Source: Seiridium cupressi | Lineage: Eukaryota > Ascomycota > Sordariomycetes > Amphisphaeriales > Sporocadaceae | Reading direction: 5' to 3' | Assembly (NCBI GenBank): GCA_036674765.1 | Contig: JARVKI010000018.1 | Span: forward strand, 372,001-436,000 | Length of the DNA stretch: 64,000 nt | Shown: positions 47,203 through 57,833 of the stretch, one piece after another | How positions within the stretch are numbered: position 1 is the stretch's first letter | How the letters are laid out: each line of letters starts with the position of its first letter | Notes under the pieces: model-generated | Databases searched by the model: none | What the model saw: the letters and a program-made list of their open reading frames with translations, nothing else | What the model was told of the DNA's origin: nothing | Program-made: the position numbers and the translations under genes

Positions 47203-48832
47203 ATTGGTGTTGGGAACATTCAGGACAAGAGATTTTCTCTCCTGCTGTTTTCACGATGGCGAGAGAATTTGACATTTAACATTTAAGATAGGGTGTAGTG
47301 TTCTATGTTTGCAGCCACGTCGGCTAATCATCGAAGTGCTGGAACAACTAAAGCAAACTTGCAAGACAAGCCCACAGATCTTCCCTTGGGTCGTTTTGAC
47401 TGGTCCCAGTCTACGTAAAGGTGGGACCTTGCTGTCGCGTGGCGTGGTGATATGGGACTATTCATCTGTTGGGGGCCAGAATTACGCCGCCGCCTCCCAG
47501 CCCGCGGCTGCCTTACCCGTCAGGACGAATCTTGCTTACTTTCCGCCAAGTCTATCAACTTCAAACAAGTCTTACGCATATATCACTGTGATAAGTCTGG
47601 TTTTGATCTATCCTCTTAGCTCAATCAAGACTCTGAATACTCGAGAGTGGGGCTGCCAAGGCATCTACCGTGGAGACTTCCTCAAGTTCGTTCTCATCCA
47701 AGGGAACCACGGCGAAGACTATAGCCAATGGGAAATGGCCTGTCATTACACGGATGAATAAAAACTATGTTTTCGAGTATAACTTGAAACGCCTGATTGG
47801 GATATAATGACTGCCATCAAAGATTTATTTGTGGAATGAGGTCGACTGCGGGGCCGATGGACATGATAAGTCAGCGGTCTAGACTACTCATTGAAGTGCC
47901 ATACTGAAGCGCTCCAGCACGTGCAGCTTCCACGCAAGGGCTGATGTTCCCGCTCGAGACTGACAGCGCAACTCGAAGTGATGGAGAATTGTCTGTACGA
48001 TCGGGGGTTTCAATAAGCCCCGCTTGAGCTAAGATGCTGGTGGTTTCTCGCTTCCATGGCCGGGGAGAAGTCTAAACTGCACGCAGCAGCAATTTGAACT
48101 AGGTTCTCAAAGAACGTAACATCAAAATCGGTTCGCAGCTTCCCCCACGAAACTATCCTTGCACCTGGTCCGAAATTGGACGCAGATCACTCCAACTTTT
48201 CATATCACCTGTGCTGGGATTGGTACCACGGAGTCTTTGACTGCTGGGGGCCCCCGCCGCTCCCGACTGTTCTGTTGGCCAGACCCCAACGCTCTAGAGC
48301 AGTTCCTTCAGCCTCCCCTTCTCGAACCTTGGGTAGATCGGTAACTCCTTACCGCTCTTGGGACAGGAATTCGGGAATCGAGCCGGTCACTGGGACCTCT
48401 CAGCCGATTGTTTACGACCTTTGTGCGGTTATCATGGTTCTACGATTGCATCGCAGTGCAACGTTACCTACCAGGTTCCCCGCTGTCCGTTGATCGAGGG
48501 TGCAGCTGACCACAGCGCAGCGCTCCAACTGGCTCCCTGCCAGTATACAGGACGTTGCCATTTCGAGCAAGGAGTCATGCAATCTTGTGGCAAAACATTC
48601 GTGGTCCAAGGCGAAAGCGAACGGGCCTCGTTGACAGGCCACCCTCTTATCTAATTGAGTTCTGTTCAACGGCTCGACTTTCCCCGCATCGGAATCGATA
48701 ATTACTTCGGTTGCCCTCCCAATAGTTTCGCCATCTCACGTTTGATATGGCCTAAATTGTGATGCATTGATGAGCCGGAATCAAAGTTCCAATACTCTCG
48801 GCATTCCATAGCTCACAGCAGTATCCCATAAA

Positions 48833-51779
48833 ATGGATCCGCCTGGAGACGTGAAAGTTGTCAACGTCAATGAGAAGACCGACTCGTTACCCGAGAATTG
48901 GGCGCCCCCGGAAGAGTGGCTTCAGCGTCTTGCCGACGAGTATAGCGGGCAGCATGGCGGAGGAACTGAGACCCTCCCAGCTGGCAGTGATATTAACCGC
49001 GTTGTCGCCGCCGTTTTTACCATGAACGAGGAGGAGTCGGTCAAAGCACTGAGAAACACCATTGAGGCGCATCAAAAGGACTACACTTTTGATCATGTGC
49101 AGATGCGCTACATCACGGAGCTTGTCGAGGGGAATCAAGCATGTGGAATGGAGTACGGCGAATGGGCCTACGCTACGTGTAAGATGGCAGGTCTCATGCA
49201 CAACTGGTCTCCCTACGCCGAAGTCCGAGCCGTGACTCTCCCGTACGACGACCCCGACGAGCCTTGTGAGAGTGTTCGAGCCTACGTTCTCGGCTTCTTC
49301 TGGGTTTGCGTGTGTACAGCTGTCAACACATGTGAGTCTTGTTATTGCTTTCACATCGCCCGGTTGACTTTCGTGAGCTGAACTCCACTGTTAATCCTGG
49401 ACAGTCTTCAACCCCCGCCAGCCCGGCATTTCCATTCCCAGCTCGGTGGTCCAGCTGCTCTTGGTTCCCATGGGCCGTGGCATGGCCACCATACTCCCCG
49501 ACTGGGGTATCAGCATTCGTGGAACGCGCTATACGCTCAATCCTGGTCCATGGACGACGAAAGAACAGCTGTTCGCTACCATCATCTTCTCCGGCGCCTC
49601 TACTATAGGGAATTTCACTGGTCTGCTGGTCATGCGTCTCCCGATATTTTTCAATCAACAATGGGCCAGATTTGGGTTCGCCATCTGCCTTGCCCTTGCA
49701 AACCAGATCTACGGTCTCGGCATGGCTGGTATCCTCCGTCGCCTCACGGTCTATCCCGTGGAGGCAGTCTGGCCCAGTACACTTCCTGTTCTTGCACTCA
49801 ATCGAACCCTCATCACTAGCGACAACAAGCGCGAGACCATTAATGGCTGGAAGATCACCCGTTATGTGTGTTTTGTAATCTTTTCTGTTGTCTTCCTCAT
49901 TTACTACTGGATCCCGAACGAATTCTTCCAAGCCATTCGTCTGTTCAACTGGATGACTTGGATCTCCCCGAACAACGTGAATTTGGCCGTTGTCACCGGT
50001 TCTTACGGCGGCATGGGCTTCAATCCATTGTCTAGTTGGGACCCCAATATCTCGGGAATCAATGCCATGAATTCGCCTTTCTTTGCGTGAGTCTTTCAGT
50101 TTGTCAATCTACGGAAGATAATAGCTGAGAACCTGCCAGTCAACTCCAACAATATGTCATGCGTGTTATTGGAGGCATCCTGATCCTTATAATGTACTAC
50201 AAGAACGCATTTTGGTCTGCGTTCATGCCCATCAATTCGAATGGTGCATTCAACAATCAGATGCAGTCCTACAACGTCAGCGCGGTGCTCAACGACGACT
50301 ATCAGGTCGATATTCCCAACTACAAGGAATACGGCCCGCCCTATTATGCTGTGGCAAACCTTTTCGTGACAGGAGCCAACTTTGTGTACTACACCTTCTC
50401 GATTGTATACGTCTTTGTCAAGTACTGGCAAGCTCTCAAGAAGGCCTTTGTCGGGATGGTAGTGAACACTATCAAGCGCCAGTCCATCTATACGGGTTTC
50501 GAGGACGGTAATACACGAATGATGCGACGATACAAAGAGGTTCCGGAGTGGTGGGTAAGTAATTATCGCGTTCTTATTTCTCCACTTTGGCCGTGCTTTT
50601 CGAAACCAGAATTCCGTTGGCACGAATAGAATTTTCCACAGGCAATCCAGATTCACATGGACTTTCCGATTCCGCTTCGAAACGGGATAGCTAACCTCAA
50701 GTTCACAGTACGGTATTGTCTTTGCATTCGGGTTCGCCATATCCATTGTCAGTGTGACCGCATGGCCGACGCAAACGCCTTGGTATTCCATCCTCGCCAT
50801 CACCGGTATCGGTGGCCTGCTTACCATCCCTTGGGTCATCATCGAGTCCATTGCGGCAACAGGTATTTCTTTGAATGTGATCTGGCAGGTACTACCTGGC
50901 CTTTGGTGGCCTGGACGCCCTCTTCCGCAGCTGGTAATCCTCATGCTTGGTGGCGCATTCGAGCAGATGGCTGGTGGCTTTACTACCGACCTAAAGTACG
51001 CGCACTACGCCAAGCTGCCCCCTCGAGCCGTATTCCGTGGTCACATCTCATCATGTATCGTCAACTGCTTCATATACTGCGCCATCCTCGAAGTCATGGT
51101 CATTTACTTCAACGAGGACAACACGCTTTGCCAGTGGGACAACAAGGAGCACATGGTCTGCAACTACGCCAACTCTGTATACTCGTCCGTCATTTTCTTC
51201 GGCGCGTTCGGCACCAACAATATGTTCAAGCTGTATCCTGGCCTGTCCTATTGCTTCTTGATTGGCGCCGTCCTTGGGTTTGCCTGGCTGCTTGGCGAAA
51301 AGTTCTTACCCCGTGCACGCCAGTACTTCCAGACGCGGGTAGCCGAGAGGAAGTTCCTTTCATTTGACCGCTATGTGTGGCAGCCTGTTGCCAGTGTCCT
51401 CAACTGCCTCAATCCCGCCGTTGCCTTGTCTGGCGCTATGAATTGGGCCGGCAACACGAACCTCACCTACGCGACGCTGGGTATCTACATCGCTTGGTAC
51501 TTCCAGTTCTACCTCAAGCGCCGCTACACTGCGTGGTGGGGCAAATACGCATATCTCATCTTCGCCGGTCTCAATGTCGGAGTTGCGATTTCTGGCCTCA
51601 TCGTCACACTGGTCTTCAGTTTTGGTGCTGGTCAAAACACGTCCTTCAGCTGGTGGGGCAACGATGTTTCTCAAAAAGGTGTGGATTATCAGCTCTACAA
51701 CAACAATGCTTCTCTCCTACCTCTGCCAGCCTCGGGGTACTTTGGTCTCGAGCCAGACCAGTACCCCCTCGAATGGTAA
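48833..51779 (+). CDS. OPT-family oligopeptide transporter
   Basis: Four exons (48833-49331, 49405-50086, 50140-50554, 50709-51779) give 888 aa. The last intron is long (154 nt); reading through it would add a non-conserved segment, while splicing joins VPEWW to YGIVFAFGFA, as in the family. Signatures: a soluble N-terminal ~120 residues, then NWSPYAEVRA (124-133) and DDPDEPCESVRAYVLG, the OPT entry motif. NPGPW with KEQ follows in the second part, and KLPPRAVFRGH corresponds to the family KIPPR motif. There are about 14-16 membrane helices and a C-terminal GLEPDQYPLEW. Role: proton-coupled uptake of small peptides or glutathione-like compounds at the plasma membrane. It is tail-to-tail with the CFEM receptor gene. 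Confidence 0.93.
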
Positions 51780-52276
51780 GAGTCTGCGGTGCCGATTCTC
51801 GCTCTCTGTCCGTAGAATGCGGTGAAATCAACATCGCCTCAGATAGAGAAACACTTGAATCTAGGACTAATACCATGTCACTTTCGCTGCGTCTCCTGTC
51901 GGCTGTCTTGTCTTGACTGCAGCTGGGCACATCGGTGAAGCTTGCTTAGAGATGGGCCCGTATAGCGCAGGTGACGATAAACATGTCATTCAGAGGGCTT
52001 GGATGGTGGCTTTGGTGGAGCCTTGTAGTTGAATCTATCACTGGTATCTCTCAGAATCAATGGAGACATTTTTACATGCAGACCAAGACACATATGCACA
52101 AGAAGCCAGTCAGAGTCTTAATACTTGTGCCCTCTTAAGCATCGTTCAGTAGTTGGGTTGTCATAATCATTTCTACATGTTTCATTGGAAACACACCATT
52201 TAATAGCTAGTCACAAGGTATTCGAGCATCAGATCGTTGATACCTGACGAGGCCCTGTCCGCACAAGGGACAACAT
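51780..52276. other. Convergent 3' intergenic region
   Basis: About 500 bp between the OPT and receptor stop codons. Nothing recognised. Confidence 0.5.
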
Positions 52277-54034
52277 CTAATACCGCATCGCTGGCACTTT
52301 CGCAGTCGCCGGCCATGGCAATGAACTGTAACTTTCTGGAGATTCACTGCGTTCCCTATCGGTTTTGACAGAATCCAGGCGATGCAGTGACACGGGGCTT
52401 GGCCCAGTATGAGGTGTGAGCTCTTTGGCGTCATCCCCAATGTTGATGGCGTTCGTGTAACGGCTGGACGAAAAAGTTGATCGCTTGAGGCTTTGTGTTG
52501 ACCTTCGCCATGTAGCAGAGATCTTGGGGATAAGCGCCCCGACGAAAGGCCGCAAGGCAGGGAGGTTGCCACAAACCACAATACACAAGAGCTCTATGAG
52601 GCTCCATACGACGACGTCGGTCTCGTCCCCTGGGTAGAATGTTAGCTTCCAGATACTCCGCAATGCGGGATTCGTGATGTTCAATGGTCACTTACAGGAG
52701 AGGTCGTACGACCAATTGAGACGGACGAGATACTGGAGCCGGATGACACTGGCTACCACGCCTCTGTCGATCTGTCCGTCAGCGAGCCAAGTTCATTCTC
52801 TATTTGATCAAGGATAATCGAACTTACAGCAAAGCAATGGCAAACATGATGCCCACACCAATGCGCTTGCGTCCACTGATCTGGAGCTTGCGCAACTCCG
52901 GGATCGGCAGCAGCACGAGGACGATGTCTGTGACTATGCCCACGAACGATCCGGCGAAGAGGATCGGGGCAAAATCAAGACACTTGAAGTCTGTGATGGT
53001 GATATCCCACGCAGCGGCGATCGGATAGCACTGGAACAGGATGAGGAAAGAAAACAGAATGCCAATCACGAAGCACAACCCAATCAGGCCTTTTACAGCC
53101 CACCTAAACCATCGGCCGGCGCCCGTGTTAAAGATCCTGCGATAGAGAAGCAGGATGGCAAGTTTCGCGATGCATTGGACGACGATGTAAAAGATTTGCG
53201 AGATAAATAGCAGCTGACTGTTTCAGAGTCCGAGGATGATATCGAGGCAAAGGGGGTCAAGCGTACCAGTAGTAGTATCTCACTGTTTTCAATTGTCTCA
53301 ATTTCCCATTGATGCATTCCGAACCCTCTCTGGCAGCAAACTATCTGCATAGCAGCCAGGCCAAGCAAGAAAACCTGGGAGTGGTCGATTAGCGTGTTCT
53401 CCCGATGAATGAAATTCAAAAGGTCGTGACTCACGGTAGCAGTGATGGACATGTAGTCGTCGGACCATAGCTTGTGTGAGTATTTGAGTCTGGATGCACA
53501 TCTCGCCACAAGCGCTGGTATCGAAATAGCAAATGTCAGAATGGAAGCGATCAAAGCCACATCTCCGCGGGACTCTTTTGGATAAGCTTGACAGAGGTCA
53601 TCCTCGAGTAGAAGTGCAGCTTTCTCGAGAATTAGCAATTCGCTCGTGCTTGCGCAAGCGGCTACCTGTCTCAGAGGACTTACGGATCATGTCAATAAGC
53701 CCGCAACTTATCTGAGAGCAGCCCAAGATGTCAGACTGCAAGGCCACGTTTGTGCATAGGCAGTCAGCGAGAAGATCTGCGCTGTCTAGAGAACAACCTG
53801 CCGACTGGATGAGGGTGGAAAAACATGTCTCCTTTTGATAGTGAAGGCATTAACACAAGGCCAGCATTGAGGATATATTGACATGAAATGGAACAGGATA
53901 ACTATACTCACTGCACAATCGGGAAGCATCTGCAGGAAGCTGGTCGACGTGACGTTGGGAGCTGAACCCTGGCCCAGTGCGGCCGGGAGCAGGCTGGAGA
54001 CCGCCACAGCTGTTGATTTGCGCCAGTTTCCCAT
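52277..54034 (-). CDS. CFEM-domain PTH11-like seven-helix receptor
   Basis: Seven exons on the minus strand (53912-54034, 53684-53831, 53435-53619, 53267-53374, 52828-53213, 52696-52763, 52277-52629) give 456 aa. Residues 1-21 form a signal peptide (cut probable after ALG). The CFEM domain then has cysteines 40, 44, 54, 65, 67, 79, 84 and 100, with spacing C-x3-C-x9-C-x10-C-x-C-x11-C-x4-C-x15-C, matching the family; this also validates three hand-made splice joins. Seven hydrophobic helices follow (about 110-370), with the fungal rhodopsin-like pattern (WSDDYMSI; SQIFYIVVQCIAKLAILLLYRRIF; a helix after ITDFKCLDF; WSLIELLCIVVCGNLPALRP). A Ser/Thr-rich cytosolic tail ends in PAMRY. Family: PTH11-type receptors sense surfaces or host cues in some pathogens; the ligand here is unknown. 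Confidence 0.87.
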
Positions 54035-55412
54035 CGCGAGGATCACAGACAGCGGCGTCTCGCCAAGCTCGCGCGAATAATAACCCAAGCGATAATTTCG
54101 CCTTACTGAAGCCAAGCCACTTCACCGGATTCTATAGATTGGCAAGGTAACAACGGGTTCATGACATAGTCATTAAGTTTTCTATTATTGCAGACGGGAT
54201 GCAACCTTCACTTATAGATCATCCCGCGTAGAGAGGTGGGCACGGAGCGGACTGCATGGACGGCAGTCGATGCGTATGCACACAATTGAGCATCAGATAA
54301 GTTCAACAAATGAAAGCCACCGACCTACACATGGGCCTTCGAGTATCCCCGGCCTGCCAGTATGAGCTATGACCTGGCTTGGAGCTAACAGACATCTCAG
54401 CCCGGGGGATGCCGCACCAGAACCATCCTCTACAAATTACAACTCGAACTCGAACGGCCGACACACTCAGACAGTGTTAGTGTAAAGCACCTGCAGGGGC
54501 GCCCGGATCTGAAGAGGCAATTGGCGTAGTGCAAAATGGAGGAAGAGCTTGATATGGTATACAGCCGCGCTGTGCAGGGGCTTCCCCACGTCCGAGCGGC
54601 CTGTTATCCACGTGGTAGGGGTTCAGATCTGCGAGATAAGCGAATCAAAGTGATAATGGAACCTGCTTCTATGAGATGGACGTTTTTGTGTTTCCATATG
54701 GTAGGTATTCTCGACGACCCCCAGTGGTCTCTCGGTCGATTCAAGTTACACCCGGCGGGATGTGTCAATGGGGCACCTCGACTTGAACAGTGAGGACATG
54801 ATAATGTACGACCGGCTACATACTTTGTGTCGCGGAATTCTGCCTCGTGTTATCTTACACAAGCACTTGATCAATCATTATCTTTTCTGGAGTGTCACTT
54901 CGGTTTCAATCGCCGCCGCTCGTTTCCCCGGCTAAGCCTTACAAGACTACTCATCCGATATGTCGAGAGGCTAGCGACCGTTGCGCGGCAATTACAATGG
55001 ACTGTGGAATGTGGGGATGCCCCGTCTATCGTCCATACAGCAGATGATAGACCACATAAGAACAAGAAGAACGCCGAATGGGGCTGCACCAGGACCTAGA
55101 CTGAATTCAACTCTGATACAAACCCAAACTTATTCTGGCGCCTCGCATTATCACTTGGCAAAGTCGGAGATATATGCACTTCTGTGCGTAGTGGCCTATC
55201 CTTCAACTGTTACGGTCTAGTGTTAACATCCCTTGTCTGCACAGACCCTTTCTCGGATTATCCGACCAATTAGTGGACTTCATGTATGATAGGGTTTCGG
55301 TACCCACCCAACATCCTCTATTGGCCACCTGATCCAGAGTCTATACAATGTAAGCGCCATTGAGACGGGAGTATATCTGTTTGATTAGTTGTATTGCCCA
55401 GCCTTGAATCAA
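54035..55412. other. Intergenic region upstream of receptor and after the broken regulator
   Basis: 1.4 kb with the receptor promoter and no gene. Open frames of 85-90 codons are domain-free. Confidence 0.5.
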
Positions 55413-56560
55413 CTATACGGAACCGAGGCGTTTAAGCAATACACAAAAGAATGCAAGAGCACATAGGGTTTCACAATATCCTCCACCTAGAATAACATAT
55501 TCTGTATCGATTTTAATCAGCCATGCAAATGTCCCTTGACTTTTGTTCTCATCCGGCTGGTTGAGGTCGTAAAACAATGCGAAGCTGCGATTAAACTCTT
55601 GCACCGCATCAAGCAAGGTTGGAAGAGTGCGTGGTTCACCGGTCTGTTTGGCTTGGATATTTGCTTCTAGCTCCTGAAATGCCTCGTTCTGGGAGTCATA
55701 GGACACCCAATCCCTGTGTACTCCTAGATCAAACTCGAATACGAATGAGATACTTGGTCGGCCTCCTATTGCGGTTTCAGCGTGTGTAAGTGCTCTTACT
55801 CCGCGGAAAAGGTAAAACCAATCTGGTACGAAGCTGGCCGTTGTGAAGGAGGATTTTAACAATTCTTTTTGGTTTTGCAAAAGAAAGAAGCTAGCGATCG
55901 TTTTAGATAGAAAGAATTACACACCAGTCTTAATATTGACGTTGGACATGAGTGGTAATGCCATACTAAGGGCGGTATCATAATGGAGGAAATGCTTATT
56001 TGACATAGATATCCTTCTTCTCTGGCTGGCAACGTGCCATATGTAGGGCACAGAAATAAAGCAGGACTATTCACGGTCTTGTGAATTCGATTTTGTAGCA
56101 CGTTAACTCGCCAAAATTCGCGCGGGACCGGCTTTGTTGTGATAGTGACGCAGGCTGACGTCGTATCATGGTGTAGCAATTCAAGGTCGTCCATTGTGAA
56201 GTCTGGAGGACCATATTTGTATGAGCTTGAATAATGTGAAGGCCTTGATAGTGGCGTGCATTTTGAAGCTGTGATGTCGCATTTTACACCATTTCTGACA
56301 CAGTTGCGGCATGCTGGAAGCCCTTCATCGCACTGTAAATAAGAATAAGCAGGACTCAAACCAGATGAGTTCGCGTGCAACGAACTTTGATTTTGTATTT
56401 CTTGCAGGTCTGACAGCCTGCCCTTGACTTCCGCAATCTCCGCTGGCTGGGCTCTGATCCATATGATAGTGACATGTTGTGAGTGGTGAATGAGTGGGCT
56501 CGTGTAAAGGAATGCGGTGGTACACATTCGGGTTATTATCTCGCAGTTCACTCTATTAGA
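55413..56560 (-). pseudogene. Broken Zn(II)2Cys6 regulator (UPC2-like group)
   Basis: The minus strand holds recognisable pieces in different frames. First is the second half of a zinc cluster (CDEGLPACRNCVRNGVKC) after a TTTACAG acceptor. Next comes FTMDDLELLHHDTT with VPREFWRVNV. Then, after a frame change near 56080, there is CALHMARCQPEKKDIYV, and after another shift HFLHYDTALSMALPLMSNV. Finally an open frame at 55413-55880 contains SFVPDWFYLFRGVRAL and continues to the stop. These are the successive landmarks of fungal regulators of the sterol-uptake-control type. The first zinc half-site (CxxCRxRRxK) upstream of the acceptor is not recognisable. Two or more frame breaks not explained by introns suggest a pseudogene; unusual splicing is a weaker alternative. 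Confidence 0.68.
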
Positions 56561-57115
56561 GACTCAAATTTGAAAGGATCAGCCACTTTGGAAGCCTACG
56601 TACCCGTATCGCTGCATTGCTCGTTCTCCGGCGTCCCATACGGGGCGTCTCAGCGGCGTGTCCATGCTCCACTATCACAGCGACCACGATTCATTCATTC
56701 ATGAAGCGAAGGGCCGGCCTACAGTTTCCTAAAAAGAATAGAAATTGTTCTTGATCCAAGTAGTTCTTGTTACAAACGACATAGTTAGCACTTTCCAACA
56801 GTTTTATGTTTTATGGATACAAATCACATATGACAGCGGAGCGAATCCTAGGTGCGTAAATTATGTCTGGACACATTTAGTAAACATTGCACAGGTGATA
56901 AAAAGTCATTCAAACAAATAACGAGAGTATTTCCATAAATCAACTAGCGCGATCAACTACAAGCCGTGGATAATACAATCAAATCAACCCAAACACCACA
57001 TGTGAACTGAAAACATTCCAACTTGAGCAACCACCCCCCCCTGACAGCCGTTCAATTCACTCAACTATGTGATAAGCCTTCACATCTTGCATCTAGTAAC
57101 GGAACCCGTATTTGT
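56561..57115. other. Intergenic region
   Basis: AT-rich spacer between the broken regulator and the secreted-protein gene; any first exon of the regulator would fall in its left part. Nothing else recognised. Confidence 0.45.
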
Positions 57116-57833
57116 TTAGCCACAGAAGGGCGAGGGAGTTGTACCGGCTGCTCCCACGGAAACGTTGATGGACCATGTGGTAGTTTCTCCAACCACCTCG
57201 ACCTCAATACTTGTGGCCTTGGGGTTCTTTGCTAGTACGTTGGACACTGCAGAGTTGATCATATCGCTCGCGGTGTGGGAGGTGCTGCACTCAGTAGAGC
57301 TGGGCGTGGTGGCAGCGGTGACCTTGTTGTTGATGATGCCTCCGATGGCGACACCGCTAACGCCCGCAACGAAAGAAGAGTTGAGGAAATCTGTAATGTC
57401 CTTTCCACTTGTGTTCGCTGCCTTGCCGGCAGCCGTGAACCAGGCATAGAAGACTGCGCTGAGCGCCTTGTCGCCGACCGTCTTGGCGCAGCTGGCAAAC
57501 GTCTGGCAAGTCCCTGGCGTGTTGCGGACCTCGACCTCCGCTGCTTCGGTTCCGTTGGCATCGCGAGTGACGAAATCGTCCAGGCCCCAGTCTTCATCAG
57601 AGCGTTGGTGAACTATAACAAATCGTTAGCAAATTAACTTGTTTTGTGAGCAAGGCAAGCTAACTCTTGTCATCCCATTCGTGGACTGGTACGCCAGTGA
57701 ATACATCTCGTGCAAGCTGCTGGTATCGGATGGCAAGACCGTCGTTGTAGTAGTAGTCGCCATGCTGCAAGGCGACTGTGGAAGCCATTCCCCATGCCAG
57801 GGTAGCGAACGCGGCGATAGATTGCTTGTACAT
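57116..57833 (-). CDS. Predicted secreted protein with four cysteines (221 aa)
   Basis: Two exons on the minus strand, 57665-57833 and 57116-57612, with a 52-nt intron (gttagc...ttatag; branch GCTAACG). A signal peptide is clear (MYKQSIAAFATLAWGMASTVA). The mature part has a Tyr-rich start, an acidic stretch (DEDWGLDDFVTRD), then TCQTFASCAK and a hydrophobic small-residue segment around VAGVSGVAIGGIINN. It ends SPFCG, with a third Cys in STECSTS. So there are four cysteines, room for two disulfides, and several N-glycosylation sequons (NGT, NTS, NSS, NVS). Longer antisense and shifted frames through exon 2 are arginine-rich shadows; the correct frame is set by splicing. I do not recognise a family. 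An extracellular or host-interaction role is possible but unproven. Confidence 0.72.

Larger units (their letters stand above)
46401..48832. other. Gene-poor interval with assembly gap
   Basis: 2.4 kb containing two long poly-T tracts, a 10-N gap and several domain-free open frames (47309-47761 and 48159-48654). The 3' portion probably includes the OPT promoter. No gene could be supported. Confidence 0.45.

Noticed and set aside
47309..47761. 150-codon plus-strand frame next to the gap
   Set aside because: No signal peptide, domain or splice context; in a decayed and partly misassembled interval.
48159..48654. Overlapping plus-strand frames up to 105 codons
   Set aside because: Three frames open at once with no recognisable product; probably promoter DNA of the OPT gene.
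57275..57637. 120-codon plus-strand frame and an arginine-rich 112-codon minus-strand frame
   Set aside because: Both are shadows of exon 2 of the 221-aa secreted protein, whose frame is fixed by splicing.
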